DNA of 64,000 nt from Firmicutes bacterium UBA6806 (GCA_002452745.1 DKFC01000006.1:1-64000); one strand, 5' to 3'; shown: positions 1 to 8,592, numbered from the stretch's first letter. A program made the numbers and translations. The notes: generated from the sequence alone by a model not told the origin.

Positions 1-82
1 GGGTTTATTTTGTGTAAAAAATATGTGATAATATTAAGGTTGTTTAAACGTGTGGGAACAGTCGCTTAGTTGAGGAGGAAAC

Positions 83-1591
83 ATGAAAACCGGATTTGAT
101 CACAAAAAGTATTTAGAAGAACAGTCTGAATACATTATTGAACGCGTCAACAATTATGACAAACTGTATTTGGAATTTGGAGGCAAGTTGCTCTATGATT
201 TGCATGCAAAAAGGGTATTGCCCGGCTTTGATGAAAATGCCAAGATAAAATTATTGCACAAACTCAGAGAAAAAGTTGAAGTTATCATCTGCGTTTATGC
301 AGGTGATATTGAGAGAAATAAGATAAGAGGCGATTTTGGAATTACCTATGATATGGATGTGTTGAGACTCATAGATGATTTAAGAGCGTATGACTTAGAC
401 GTCAACAGTGTGGTTATCACAAGATTCAGCGGTCAACCTGCAACGACGGTTTTTATCAATAAATTGGAGAGAAGGGGCATTAAGGTTTATAAACACAGTG
501 TCACCAAGGGCTATCCAACAGATGTTGATACAATTGTCAGTGATGAAGGCTATGGGATGAATCCGTATATTGAAACAGAAAAACCGATTGTTGTGGTAAC
601 AGCACCTGGGCCAGGAAGCGGGAAGCTGGCAACTTGTTTGAATCAATTGTATCATGAGTACAAGAGAGGCAAATCAGCAGGCTACTCTAAATTTGAGACA
701 TTTCCAGTTTGGAACGTACCGATTAAGCACCCTTTGAACATCGCTTATGAAGCAGCCACAGTGGATTTAAAGGACATCAATATGATTGACTCCTTTCACT
801 TTGATGCATACAATGAAATCGCTGTTAACTATAATCGAGACTTAGAAACCTTTCCAGTTTTAAAGCGAATTATAGAGACCATAACAGGTGAGGAATCCAC
901 GTTCAAGTCGCCGACAGACATGGGGGTAAATCGTGTTGGGTTTGGCATAATAGATGATGAAGTGGTGAAAGAAGCCTCCAGACAGGAAATCATAAGACGC
1001 TACTTTAAAACGGGCTGTGAATACAAGAAGGGCTATATAGATAAAGATACTTTTGAACGCTCAAAGCTCATTATGGAAGAGTTAAACCTCAAAGAAGAAG
1101 ATCGAAAAGTTGTCATGCCTGCCAGAGCTTACTCTGCAAAATTAAAAGAAGAAAAGGGCGGCAATGAAATTTATCCATCTGTTGCGCTTGAACTCCATGA
1201 TGGCACAATTCTTACAGGGAAGCGCTCTAAGATAATGGATGCTGCTGCGGCTGTTATTTTAAATGCCGTTAAACACCTTGCAAATATTTCAGATGAAATG
1301 CACTTGATTTCACCAGTGATTTTAGAGCCGATTATCAACCTGAAATCCAAGACTTTCGGCAGTTTAAACACTACTTTGGACTGTGAAGAAATCCTCATTG
1401 CACTGAGTATTTGCGCGGTGACCAACCCAACAGCACAAGCTGCAATGGATAAACTGGCACAGCTAAAGGGATGCCAAGCACATGCCACAGCAATATTAAA
1501 TCGAACTGACGATCAGGTTTATGGGAAACTGGGAATAGACATTACGTCTGATCCTGAGTATCCAACAGAGAGCCTATATTATAATAGCTAA
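83..1591 (+). CDS. UPF0371/DUF1846 family protein
   Basis: A 502-residue protein recognised as the UPF0371 (DUF1846) family, which is common in Firmicutes and Actinobacteria and has no firmly assigned reaction. The ATG follows an AGGAGG site. A glycine-rich segment TAPGPGSGKLAT near residues 171-182 looks like a nucleotide-binding loop, and the N-terminal half has alternating strands and helices typical of a Rossmann-like fold. The length is full for the family. It appears monocistronic, followed by a gap with its own iron-type promoter. Family assignment is confident; function is unknown, and nucleotide binding is only inferred from the loop. Confidence 0.88.
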   Translation: MKTGFDHKKYLEEQSEYIIERVNNYDKLYLEFGGKLLYDLHAKRVLPGFDENAKIKLLHKLREKVEVIICVYAGDIERNKIRGDFGITYDMDVLRLIDDLRAYDLDVNSVVITRFSGQPATTVFINKLERRGIKVYKHSVTKGYPTDVDTIVSDEGYGMNPYIETEKPIVVVTAPGPGSGKLATCLNQLYHEYKRGKSAGYSKFETFPVWNVPIKHPLNIAYEAATVDLKDINMIDSFHFDAYNEIAVNYNRDLETFPVLKRIIETITGEESTFKSPTDMGVNRVGFGIIDDEVVKEASRQEIIRRYFKTGCEYKKGYIDKDTFERSKLIMEELNLKEEDRKVVMPARAYSAKLKEEKGGNEIYPSVALELHDGTILTGKRSKIMDAAAAVILNAVKHLANISDEMHLISPVILEPIINLKSKTFGSLNTTLDCEEILIALSICAVTNPTAQAAMDKLAQLKGCQAHATAILNRTDDQVYGKLGIDITSDPEYPTESLYYNS

Positions 1592-1660
1592 ATCAACTGA
1601 AGAGACGTGTTAAATAACTGGATGAAAACGACATCAGCCGATATGTGAATTGAGAGAGCA

Positions 1661-1722
1661 TTGACAGGAAGTCTTAAAACAGGTATAGTAGCATAAAGAA
1701 AGATAAATGATAATGATTATCA
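1661..1722 (+). promoter_or_regulatory. SigA-type promoter with Fur box ahead of ZIP transporter
   Basis: TTGACA (1661-1666), 17 bases, then TATAGT (1684-1689). A perfect 7-1-7 palindrome TGATAATGATTATCA lies at 1708-1722, about +12 to +26 from the expected start site. The palindrome matches the Fur consensus known from Bacillus (TGATAATNATTATCA). The geometry matches the flavodoxin promoter exactly. Repression by iron-loaded Fur is inferred. Confidence 0.85.
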
Positions 1723-1804
1723 ATTAGAGTGCTTGGCGACTACTAAGCTCGGCCTTGATATATAATTTCCAAGATTGGAAAAGAATATAATGGAGGTGAG
1801 TCCT

Positions 1805-2617
1805 ATGGAATTCACAATGGAACAATTAATCTTTGCATTTGGTTTGACGTTGTTTGCCGGTTTATCCACAGGGATCGGATCAGCGCTTGCCTTTTATACG
1901 AAACAGACAAATCATAGATTTCTATCAGGTGCACTTGGATTTTCCGCAGGTGTGATGATTTATGTCTCTATGATAGAGATATTCGACAAGGCAAAACAGT
2001 CACTGGTTGCCTATTATGGCGGGCCCAAGGGCTACGTGGTCACAACCGTAGCATTTTTTGCAGGCATGTTTGTCATTGGACTCATAGACAAACTTGTCCC
2101 GGAAGGTGAAAATCCACATGAGATTCACGACGTAGGTGAAATGACGGCTGAGAAGAAGGCGAAAAGTCTTCTGAGAATGGGTCTTTTTTCCGCGCTTGCA
2201 ATTGGCATACACAACTTTCCAGAGGGGCTGGCAACTTTTGTAGGAGCACTTCAAGATCCAACAATGGGTGTGAGTATTGCAGTGGCAATCGCCATACACA
2301 ATATTCCAGAGGGAATTGCTGTTTCAGTTCCTATATACTATGCCACAGGAAGCCGTAAAAAGGCATTTAAATTGTCTTTTTTATCTGGACTTTCAGAGCC
2401 GATTGGCGCTTTGGTAGGCTTTTTCTTATTAAAGAGCATTTTCAACGATGCCATGTTCGGTATGATTTTTGCTGCTGTGGCCGGAATTATGGTCTATATC
2501 TCGCTTGACGAGCTTTTGCCAACTGCTGAGAAATATGGAGAACACCATATTGCCATTTATGGACTAATTGCGGGCATGATGGTGATGGCTATGAGTCTGA
2601 TTTTATTTTCAGTATAA
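1805..2617 (+). CDS. zupT: ZIP family metal transporter (ZupT-like)
   Basis: A 270-residue integral membrane protein of the ZIP family with eight predicted membrane segments. The two metal-binding helices are visible as HNFPEG and HNIPEG, the paired HNxPEG motifs of ZupT-type importers. I chose the ATG 13 bases after GGAGGTGAG rather than an upstream in-frame ATG that has no ribosome site. ZIP proteins import divalent metal such as zinc, iron or manganese. The Fur box upstream suggests that here iron is a physiological substrate, which is an inference. Transcribed alone. Confidence 0.9.
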   Translation: MEFTMEQLIFAFGLTLFAGLSTGIGSALAFYTKQTNHRFLSGALGFSAGVMIYVSMIEIFDKAKQSLVAYYGGPKGYVVTTVAFFAGMFVIGLIDKLVPEGENPHEIHDVGEMTAEKKAKSLLRMGLFSALAIGIHNFPEGLATFVGALQDPTMGVSIAVAIAIHNIPEGIAVSVPIYYATGSRKKAFKLSFLSGLSEPIGALVGFFLLKSIFNDAMFGMIFAAVAGIMVYISLDELLPTAEKYGEHHIAIYGLIAGMMVMAMSLILFSV

Positions 2618-2724
2618 AAGTGAATATGCATGTAAAGTCTGCATATGGGCAGATAAAAGTGTTATAATAGCATGGATAAATAGAAGCAGCTATTTTAAAG
2701 GGGTGGCTGTGGTGATGACATATA

Positions 2725-3636
2725 GTGTATTGGAATAGAATTGAGGCACAAGTGGAAGAAGTAAGTAGAGAAGCAAAAGCAAAACAGCAAAAGAACAAAG
2801 CAATTGTACACATGTTGATTTCTTCGTTTGGATTTGCTGTCATGGGCGTTGCGGTGAAAATGGCTGTGGATGTACCTGTGTATGAAAAGGTATTTTTCAG
2901 GAACTTATTCACAGTGTTTTTTGCCTATTATCTGGTCAAAAAAAATGGTGCGTCACTCCTTGGGAGCAAAGAAGGGCGTCCGCTTTTACTCATGAGGAGC
3001 ATTGCGGGAATGCTCGGTGTGTTGACGATGTTTTATGCACTCACCAAAATTGATGTGGCCACAGCAAGCACCATTCAGAAAATTTCGCAATTTTGGGTTC
3101 TGATCTTGGCAGGCGTTTTTTTAAATGAAAAAGTCCATCCCAGGCAGTACCTATATTTGATCTTGGCACTTGTAGGCGTTTTTGTGGTCTCAAAGCCATC
3201 CGCGCCGGATGTGCTCATACCGACTATGATTTGCTTTGCCTCATCCATCTTTGCAGGGATTGCATACATCTTTGTCAGCAAGCTTAAAAATTATGAAAAA
3301 CCTCCAACAGTGGTGTTTTTCTTCTCGCTGTTTTCAACTGTTGTAATGTTCATTCCAACGCTTTTGCAGTTTAAGTGGCTCACTTTAGAAGAGTGGGGAA
3401 TTATGATTTTAATGGGAACTGGTGCCATGTGTGGGCAGATATTTTTGACAAGCGCGTATCACTACGCGGCGGCGTCAGAAGTGTCCATATACGCTTATGC
3501 CAATATTATATTTAGTGCAATAATCGCCTTTATGTTGTGGGGAACTTTCCCAGACACACTGAGCTTACTTGGTATTTTGTTGATTGTGCTGGCAAGCGTA
3601 TTCAATTTTCAAGAGTCGCGAAGGGCAACCCAATAG
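2725..3636 (+). CDS. EamA/DMT family permease
   Basis: A protein of about 303 residues with ten predicted membrane helices arranged as two EamA repeats (roughly residues 27-155 and 165-297). This is the drug/metabolite transporter superfamily pattern, whose members export amino acids, nucleotides or drugs; the substrate cannot be told. The start is uncertain: the GTG used here has a poor ribosome site, a second in-frame GTG at 2752 follows GAGG, and the first helix begins only near residue 27. A strong hairpin terminator follows. No clear operon partner. Confidence 0.82.
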   Translation: MYWNRIEAQVEEVSREAKAKQQKNKAIVHMLISSFGFAVMGVAVKMAVDVPVYEKVFFRNLFTVFFAYYLVKKNGASLLGSKEGRPLLLMRSIAGMLGVLTMFYALTKIDVATASTIQKISQFWVLILAGVFLNEKVHPRQYLYLILALVGVFVVSKPSAPDVLIPTMICFASSIFAGIAYIFVSKLKNYEKPPTVVFFFSLFSTVVMFIPTLLQFKWLTLEEWGIMILMGTGAMCGQIFLTSAYHYAAASEVSIYAYANIIFSAIIAFMLWGTFPDTLSLLGILLIVLASVFNFQESRRATQ

Positions 3637-3717
3637 AAATACAAGGCATGCAAATGAGCTGATTTTCAACAAACGACAGATACGGATTCTGTAAAATTAC
3701 TGATATCGAATAAACGG

Positions 3718-3768
3718 AGATTTCTTTAGACGATTAAACCCGTCTAGAGAAATCTTTTCTTATTTTTT
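3718..3768 (+). terminator. Rho-independent terminator after DMT permease
   Basis: A 15-base stem (left arm 3718-3732, right arm 3741-3755, one G-T pair) with an 8-base loop is followed by TTTCTTATTTTTT. It insulates the flavodoxin promoter that starts 36 bases later. Confidence 0.85.
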
Positions 3769-3803
3769 GATAAAAGTTATTTGGCATTTTTATTGTCATT
3801 CTC

Positions 3804-3865
3804 TTGACAAAGTAAGGTGGATACAGTATATTTGTAATTGTAAATAAGAATGATAATCATTATCA
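3804..3865 (+). promoter_or_regulatory. SigA-type promoter with Fur box ahead of flavodoxin
   Basis: TTGACA (3804-3809), 17 bases, TATATT (3827-3832), and a perfect Fur-type palindrome TGATAATCATTATCA at 3851-3865. The distance from the -10 box to the palindrome is the same as at the ZIP promoter. A further half-site-like stretch GAATTATCATTGA follows. Iron-dependent repression is inferred from the established Fur consensus. Confidence 0.88.
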
Positions 3866-3917
3866 CACAAGAATTATCATTGAAGATAGAAAACATTTTG
3901 TTATCGGAGGGAAATTT

Positions 3918-4346
3918 ATGAAAGAGATACTTGTAGTTTATTGGAGTGGCACTGGAAACACAGAGAAGATGGCAAATGCAATTTGTGACGGCATTGCCAA
4001 AACAGGCGATAAATTCGTTTTAAAGTCAGTGGATGACGCTTCAGCTGATGACGTTAAATCATACAGCCATATTGCACTTGGATGTTCTTCTATGGGTGCT
4101 GAAGTTCTTGAAGAAGCTGAGATGGAACCGTTTGTTGAATCAATCACTGGACTTGTATCTGGTAAGAAACTGTTGCTCTTTGGCTCTTATGGTTGGGGAG
4201 ATGGACAGTGGATGAGAGATTGGTACGAGAGAATGGATGCAACTGGAGCTCAATTGATTTCAGAAGGTCTTATTGTAAATGAAACACCAGATGCGGACGG
4301 AATTGCCCTTTGCGAAGAAGCTGGACAGGCTCTGGCAAAGGCATAA
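3918..4346 (+). CDS. Flavodoxin
   Basis: A 142-residue short-chain flavodoxin. The phosphate-binding loop for FMN is visible as SGTGNTEKM (residues 10-18), the second flavin contact region as GCSSMGAEV near 57-65, and the third as FGSYGWGDG near 92-100. Flavodoxins replace ferredoxin as a low-potential electron carrier when iron is scarce, which agrees with the Fur-type promoter just upstream. GGAGGG precedes the ATG. The DUF3793 gene follows closely and is likely cotranscribed. Confidence 0.95.
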   Translation: MKEILVVYWSGTGNTEKMANAICDGIAKTGDKFVLKSVDDASADDVKSYSHIALGCSSMGAEVLEEAEMEPFVESITGLVSGKKLLLFGSYGWGDGQWMRDWYERMDATGAQLISEGLIVNETPDADGIALCEEAGQALAKA

Positions 4347-4427
4347 AAGATACGCAAGTTAAAATAGAGATAGATACGTGATCGTGATATTATAAATCGT
4401 GAATTGCATGTGATGGGAGTGGACAGA

Positions 4428-5063
4428 GTGAATTTGAAACAATTTGATATCAGCAGCCGATGTTTAAATGAATATGAAAGTGGAGACGAAGTTTTCGACT
4501 TTTATAACCGATTTCTCGTTCACTGTGCACCAACGTTGCTTTCGGTTAAACCAGCCTCCTTATACTGTATGAAACCTGCAACAAAACACTTTGAGCTTTG
4601 GTGCGCTCAACGAAGCCAGATTGAGAGCGCCTATGGCATTAAATCCTTCATATTGAAGGAAACGACATCACAAGTAGTCGTTCTGATTTATAATTTAAAA
4701 TGGCTAGAGAGAATTTTAAACAGTTCAAAAGTGGAGCTGTTTCTAAAAGAACTCGGCTATAATGGTTTCGAAGTTGAAACGTCATTAAATCAACTGAGAA
4801 CCAACTTCATCAAAGGATGTCCCCACGAACTGGGCATATTTCTTGGATACCCGCTTGAAGATGTCAAGGGATTTATGACATCGCATTCAGAGTGCCTAAT
4901 GTGTGGCTATTGGAAGGTCTATAGCAGACCTGACGAGGCGAGACGTATTTTTTCGCTCTATGATCAGACAAAAGAACTTGTTAAGTCTGCCCTTGTCGGC
5001 GGCGTAAATCCACATGATATTTTAAAACATCACTCAGGGCTTAGATTAAAAGCAGCCGTCTAA
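4428..5063 (+). CDS. DUF3793 family protein
   Basis: A protein of about 211 residues recognised as DUF3793, with the family signature CPHELGIFLGYPLEDVKG and a conserved early segment HCAPTLLSVKPASL. The function is unknown. In clostridia the family often sits beside a flavodoxin and is thought to belong to the iron response, which fits its place 81 bases after the Fur-controlled flavodoxin. I prefer the GTG at 4428, eight bases after GGGAG; in-frame starts at 4404 and 4413 lack a ribosome site. Cysteines occur around CPH, CLMCG and elsewhere, so metal or redox chemistry is possible but unproven. Confidence 0.82.
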   Translation: MNLKQFDISSRCLNEYESGDEVFDFYNRFLVHCAPTLLSVKPASLYCMKPATKHFELWCAQRSQIESAYGIKSFILKETTSQVVVLIYNLKWLERILNSSKVELFLKELGYNGFEVETSLNQLRTNFIKGCPHELGIFLGYPLEDVKGFMTSHSECLMCGYWKVYSRPDEARRIFSLYDQTKELVKSALVGGVNPHDILKHHSGLRLKAAV

Positions 5064-5295
5064 TCCCTAAAAGCAGTCCTAAACAGCAGCTGTGACATGC
5101 TCCATTTATAGAAACCGTTATATTATTTTAACGGGTCTACTATAATAAGGAAACATATCATGATTTAGCTTGCTGTTTTTTTATTTTCCATCAAAAATAC
5201 CTAACACAGTATACAAAGTTAGTGTATAATGTTGTTGGATTGATGTCCCAGTGATGCTTGCTGTGGACTAGCAGACAACTAAATAGGAGGATGAC

Positions 5296-6858
5296 ATGAG
5301 CAATAATTATAAGAGCATTACATCGCAAGATGCCAGAAAACTCCCGATTTTGATGCAAAGCGTCTTTATCGGCACTCTGGCTGGTGGTGTAGTCGTCTTA
5401 TATAGATTGATTTTGACCATTGCGGAGTCGTATGCTTTTAGCATGTACGATTACGTAGCAGGTCATGTTCAGCTTATCCCCATCTTATTTCTTGGTTTGA
5501 TACTGGCAGGACTTCTGTTATCCTATCTTACTAAAAGAAATCGGATGATTAGCGGAAGCGGGATACCGCAAATTAAGGGTATTTTAATGGGGTACTTTAA
5601 ATCGAACTGGCTGAGCACATTAATCTGTAAATTTGTCGGGGGAACATTGGCGATACTAGGAGGTCTATCTTTGGGGCGAGAGGGACCTTCCATACAACTT
5701 GGAGCGAGTTTGGCAGAGGGCATAGGCAATAAGACTGCTCACAGCCGAATGGAAAAGAAAATTCTCATTGCAAGCGGTGCAAGCGCAGGGCTTGCAGCAG
5801 CTTTTAATGCACCCCTCGCAGGGGTTGTCTTTGCACTTGAAGAAATTTTCAAATACTTTTCACCGATGATTTTGTTGGCAACAACTGGAGCGGCTGTTGC
5901 AGCTGATTTTGTCTCAAAAAATTTCTTTGGGCTGAATCCTGTGTTCCAATTTGAAGTGACTACCTTACTTGGATTGAAAGAATACTGGCTGTTGATTCCC
6001 CTTGGCATCATTTTAGGGGTATTGGGTGCACTGTACAATTCGGTATTGCTTGGAACACAAAAGATATATGGTAAAGCACGCTTTTTAACTGAAAACAATC
6101 GGATTGTAGTGCCTTTTTTAATTGCGGGCATCTTTGGACTGGCTTTCCCGTATGTACTGGGAGGCGGGCATAAAATTTTTGAATTTCTCGAACCGGAAAC
6201 GGGCTTGACATTTCTGGCAGTTCTTTTGATTTTAAAATTCTTATTCTCCATGATTAGCTTTGGCTCTGGAGCACCTGGCGGCATCTTTTTTCCACTGCTG
6301 GTATTAGGTGCAACAATTGGTGCGATATTTGCAAAATTCAGCATCCTATTTTTGGATCTTTCACCATCTCTTTTTTACAATATTATTATTTTGGCCATGG
6401 CGGGTCTTTTTGCGGCAATTGTAAGAGCACCAATTACTGGCATTGTTCTGATTATGGAGATGACAGGGTCGCTGAGCCACATGCTGTCACTGACCATTGT
6501 CTCGATGATAGCCTTCATCGTTGCAGATCGACTAAAAAGTCCTCCTATATATGATGCGTTACTTGATAACTTGGCATTACAACATAAGCATGTTGACGAA
6601 GAAGAACATACGCACAAAATTATAGTGGAACTCGTGGTACAGCATGAATCTGCATTTGAAAACAAGGCGGTAAAAGAGATTGGTTGGCCTAAGAAGAGCT
6701 TGCTAGTCAGCGTCAAAAGGGGCGAAAAAGAGCTCATTCCCAAAGGTGATACGAAGCTGATGGTGGGAGATTACTTATTTGTGTTGACAGATATCAACAG
6801 CGAATGGTGTAGCCGTGAAGAACTTGAGACACTAAATAAAGGTCAATCTGAAAAATAG
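5296..6858 (+). CDS. ClC family chloride channel/antiporter with C-terminal TrkA_C domain
   Basis: A 520-residue membrane protein of the ClC family. The three anion-selectivity motifs are present: GSGIPQIKG (residues 89-97), GREGPSIQLG (127-136) and GAPGGIFFP near 324-332. The usual gating glutamate is therefore retained. A soluble tail (about 430-515) resembles TrkA_C, a domain that binds nucleotides or other small ligands in channels. Members move chloride, sometimes nitrate or fluoride, often coupled to protons. AGGAGG precedes the ATG. A TATAAT at 5225-5230 may be the -10 box, with a weak -35. I see no known riboswitch in the 230-base leader. Confidence 0.92.
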   Translation: MSNNYKSITSQDARKLPILMQSVFIGTLAGGVVVLYRLILTIAESYAFSMYDYVAGHVQLIPILFLGLILAGLLLSYLTKRNRMISGSGIPQIKGILMGYFKSNWLSTLICKFVGGTLAILGGLSLGREGPSIQLGASLAEGIGNKTAHSRMEKKILIASGASAGLAAAFNAPLAGVVFALEEIFKYFSPMILLATTGAAVAADFVSKNFFGLNPVFQFEVTTLLGLKEYWLLIPLGIILGVLGALYNSVLLGTQKIYGKARFLTENNRIVVPFLIAGIFGLAFPYVLGGGHKIFEFLEPETGLTFLAVLLILKFLFSMISFGSGAPGGIFFPLLVLGATIGAIFAKFSILFLDLSPSLFYNIIILAMAGLFAAIVRAPITGIVLIMEMTGSLSHMLSLTIVSMIAFIVADRLKSPPIYDALLDNLALQHKHVDEEEHTHKIIVELVVQHESAFENKAVKEIGWPKKSLLVSVKRGEKELIPKGDTKLMVGDYLFVLTDINSEWCSREELETLNKGQSEK

Positions 6859-6885
6859 GGACAGAAATTAAAACAAGCCCTGGGT

Positions 6886-7455
6886 TTACTTGAAGCGAAC
6901 AGGCGATAAGAGTGCTTCAGCAAAAGAGAGATAATTGTCCTTGGATTCTAAGCAGAACAGACTGTCTTCACTTGGAGCTGTTATGTATACAGTGGGATAG
7001 CTCGAGAGGACAAAATAACAATTTGATGAGAGCTTCCAAAGAGGGGCGTCAAGACTCATAAAATAGAGCTTTAGCTGAAGGGTTTCAAGCGTTACTTGGA
7101 ATTGTTCGGCTAAAGTGAGCATGTTGTGGTTGGAACTGGCGTCAAGACACGATAAAAGGGCCTCGGTGTCAATTAGATAGTCACAGGCCCAGCGGATAGC
7201 TCTAATTTCGTTTCTATCAACTTGAATTCTTTGTGTACTGATGCTTGAAATAGTACAAATTTGGGCTGTAAAAAAATGACCCAGTTCATGCGAAAGAATC
7301 ATTCTAAATTCAGTTTCATCTTCAATTTCACTGTTCATGACGATGATGTCATGGGAGTCGTCGTGATAAAAAAAACCGTTTACAGCCTCAGGTAGTTCAT
7401 CGCTGAGGTTGAATTGTATGCCCATTTTCTCCATCAAGTTGAGCAGGGTATCCAT
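6886..7455 (-). CDS. ImmA/IrrE family metallopeptidase
   Basis: A 189-residue protein with the zinc protease motif HELGHFF near residues 90-96, followed by a helix-rich tail, as in ImmA/IrrE proteins. Known members cleave a cognate XRE repressor to induce mobile elements or stress genes. The upstream gene on the same strand, 18 bases away, is an XRE regulator, the classic repressor-antirepressor pair. AGGAGG precedes the ATG. It converges on the ClC gene with only a short gap and no strong terminator. Confidence 0.88.
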   Translation of the reverse strand: MDTLLNLMEKMGIQFNLSDELPEAVNGFFYHDDSHDIIVMNSEIEDETEFRMILSHELGHFFTAQICTISSISTQRIQVDRNEIRAIRWACDYLIDTEALLSCLDASSNHNMLTLAEQFQVTLETLQLKLYFMSLDAPLWKLSSNCYFVLSSYPTVYITAPSEDSLFCLESKDNYLSFAEALLSPVRFK

Positions 7456-7473
7456 GAGAGCCTCCTAATGGAA

Positions 7474-7791
7474 TTACTTGTTTTTAGCGTTTTTGGATTT
7501 AAGCGCTTCTATCAAATCTCTGACGAGCTTTAAATCATCGTCGGTTAAATCTTCTGTGGTGTTAAACGCCAAAATTTCTTCTGAATATCGTTTGATATTG
7601 GTTCTACCGAGCAGGTAATCGGTGGACACATCAAAAAAGTCAGCAATAACAGATAGAATTTCGTTATCTGGTGACCGTTTTCCCGTTTCATACATGGCAA
7701 TTGACCCTTTGGAAATATTGAGCTTATCAGCCAATTCCTTTTGTGTCAACCCATTTTCTTTTCGAAGTTGTTTCAATCTATTTTCAATCAT
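7474..7791 (-). CDS. XRE family transcriptional repressor (ImmR-like)
   Basis: A DNA-binding protein of about 105 residues. The helix-turn-helix covers residues 3-57, with the typical GLTQKELADKLNISKGSIAMYETG segment split between the two helices, and ends with DYLLGRT, common in Cro/CI-type repressors. The start at 7791 follows GGGTGA; a longer frame upstream lacks a ribosome site. It precedes the ImmA-type protease and faces a second XRE gene, so the intergenic region probably holds its operators. Cleavage by the ImmA partner is inferred from known pairs. Confidence 0.88.
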   Translation of the reverse strand: MIENRLKQLRKENGLTQKELADKLNISKGSIAMYETGKRSPDNEILSVIADFFDVSTDYLLGRTNIKRYSEEILAFNTTEDLTDDDLKLVRDLIEALKSKNAKNK

Positions 7792-7886
7792 TTTATCACC
7801 CAAACCAATAATATCACAATTAGTGAGCAAATATAAAGAATAAGTTTATTTTGAGATAATGAATATAACGAAATGTAGGTTTATAT

Positions 7887-7915
7887 TTGACAAAAGTAAC
7901 CAAACGTGATATTTT
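7887..7915 (+). promoter_or_regulatory. Promoter of the divergent XRE gene
   Basis: TTGACA (7887-7892), 17 bases, TATTTT (7910-7915), in the divergent space between two XRE regulators. The surrounding AT-rich 150 bases are where repressor operators would be expected, but I could not settle on a clear repeated operator. Confidence 0.6.
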
Positions 7916-7947
7916 TTAAATAAAACGATAGGAAATAGGAGGCTCAA

Positions 7948-8151
7948 TTGAATCGAATTGCTAAACATCGTGAACGGCTTGGAATATCACAGAGAAAACT
8001 TGCAAATGACCTTGGGGTGTCCAGTGCCACAGTGGCCATGTGGGAAACTGGAAGAAGAACGCCCTCGTTAAAAACAGCAAATTTAATAGCGCGTTATTTT
8101 AATACGACCATAGAGTCCATTTTTTTTAACGAAAAAGATAACGATAAGTGA
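7948..8151 (+). CDS. Small XRE family helix-turn-helix protein
   Basis: A 67-residue protein that is almost only an XRE helix-turn-helix (residues 2-58), ending SIFFNEKDNDK. The start is TTG, placed five bases after a perfect AGGAGG. It is divergent from the ImmR-like gene, like the Cro-type partner or excisionase-activator of phages and integrative elements. No integrase or relaxase is nearby, so the role is uncertain. Confidence 0.82.
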   Translation: MNRIAKHRERLGISQRKLANDLGVSSATVAMWETGRRTPSLKTANLIARYFNTTIESIFFNEKDNDK

Positions 8152-8217
8152 TTTTTTTTGGTATTTGACCACGAATGGTTGGATAATACCTTGCTTTGGT
8201 TTCGTTTAGGAGGAAAT

Positions 8218-8445
8218 ATGAAATTAAATATATGCAAGACAATGAGGGAATACAGAGAGCTGATTGAAGCCTACCAAAAGAGCGGTGAAACCGTTACGCT
8301 TTATGGAAGAGATCAAAAGTATTTGAACCGCGGAATTGTTACTCTGGTGAACAATCACAGCTTTACAATCAGGGAGACGTATAATTCTAAGATTATCGTT
8401 GAATTTGAAGACATGCTCATAAATGAATATTACATAGGATCGTAA
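8218..8445 (+). CDS. Small hypothetical protein, YolD-like features
   Basis: A 75-residue protein whose ATG lies six bases after AGGAGG, shortly downstream of the small XRE gene and probably in its transcript. The second half (GIVTLVNNHSFTIRETYN... followed by IIVEFEDMLINEYY) has the strand pattern seen in YolD-like proteins, but the similarity is weak and by eye only. No signal peptide or membrane segment. Function unknown. Confidence 0.55.
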   Translation: MKLNICKTMREYRELIEAYQKSGETVTLYGRDQKYLNRGIVTLVNNHSFTIRETYNSKIIVEFEDMLINEYYIGS

Positions 8446-8448
8446 AAA

Positions 8449-8478
8449 GTGCTGGCAGAGATGCCGGCATTTTGAAAT
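8449..8478 (+). terminator. Terminator after small XRE cluster
   Basis: TGCTGGCA / TGCCGGCA form an eight-pair stem with a GAGA loop followed by TTTT. It ends the XRE-associated transcript just before the sigma-54 control region. Confidence 0.65.
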
Positions 8479-8507
8479 TTATTTCAAAACTTTTGAAACT
8501 TATTTCA
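8473..8507 (+). promoter_or_regulatory. Tandem palindromes, candidate enhancer sites
   Basis: Two near-identical inverted repeats, TGAAATTTATTTCA (8473-8486) and TGAAACTTATTTCA (8494-8507), with start points 21 bases apart, two helical turns. They sit about 100 bases upstream of a sigma-54 promoter, the usual place for binding of an NtrC-type activator. One such activator is encoded 3.5 kb downstream. Binding is inferred. Confidence 0.6.
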
Positions 8508-8592
8508 ATTTCTCCTGTCTTTGCTAAGGCCAAGATGATGACATAATGCTTGAATCTGTTGCAAACACAGCAGACGCATTTTCAGAAAATTC

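Noticed and set aside
5111..5133. Hairpin ACCGTTA/TAACGGG after the DUF3793 gene as a terminator
   Set aside because: No T-tract follows on either strand; only a modest hairpin.
5231..5295. Fluoride riboswitch ahead of the ClC gene
   Set aside because: I could not find the conserved pseudoknot elements; only a leader and ribosome site are visible.
5739..6344. Long open frame (201 codons) on the minus strand inside the ClC gene
   Set aside because: It is antisense to conserved ClC motifs, has no ribosome site, and its composition is a mirror of the coding strand.
6886..7791. XRE/ImmA pair as a toxin-antitoxin system
   Set aside because: The HELGH protease and ImmR-like repressor fit the mobile-element switch better, and there is no RES, HipA or Fic toxin domain.
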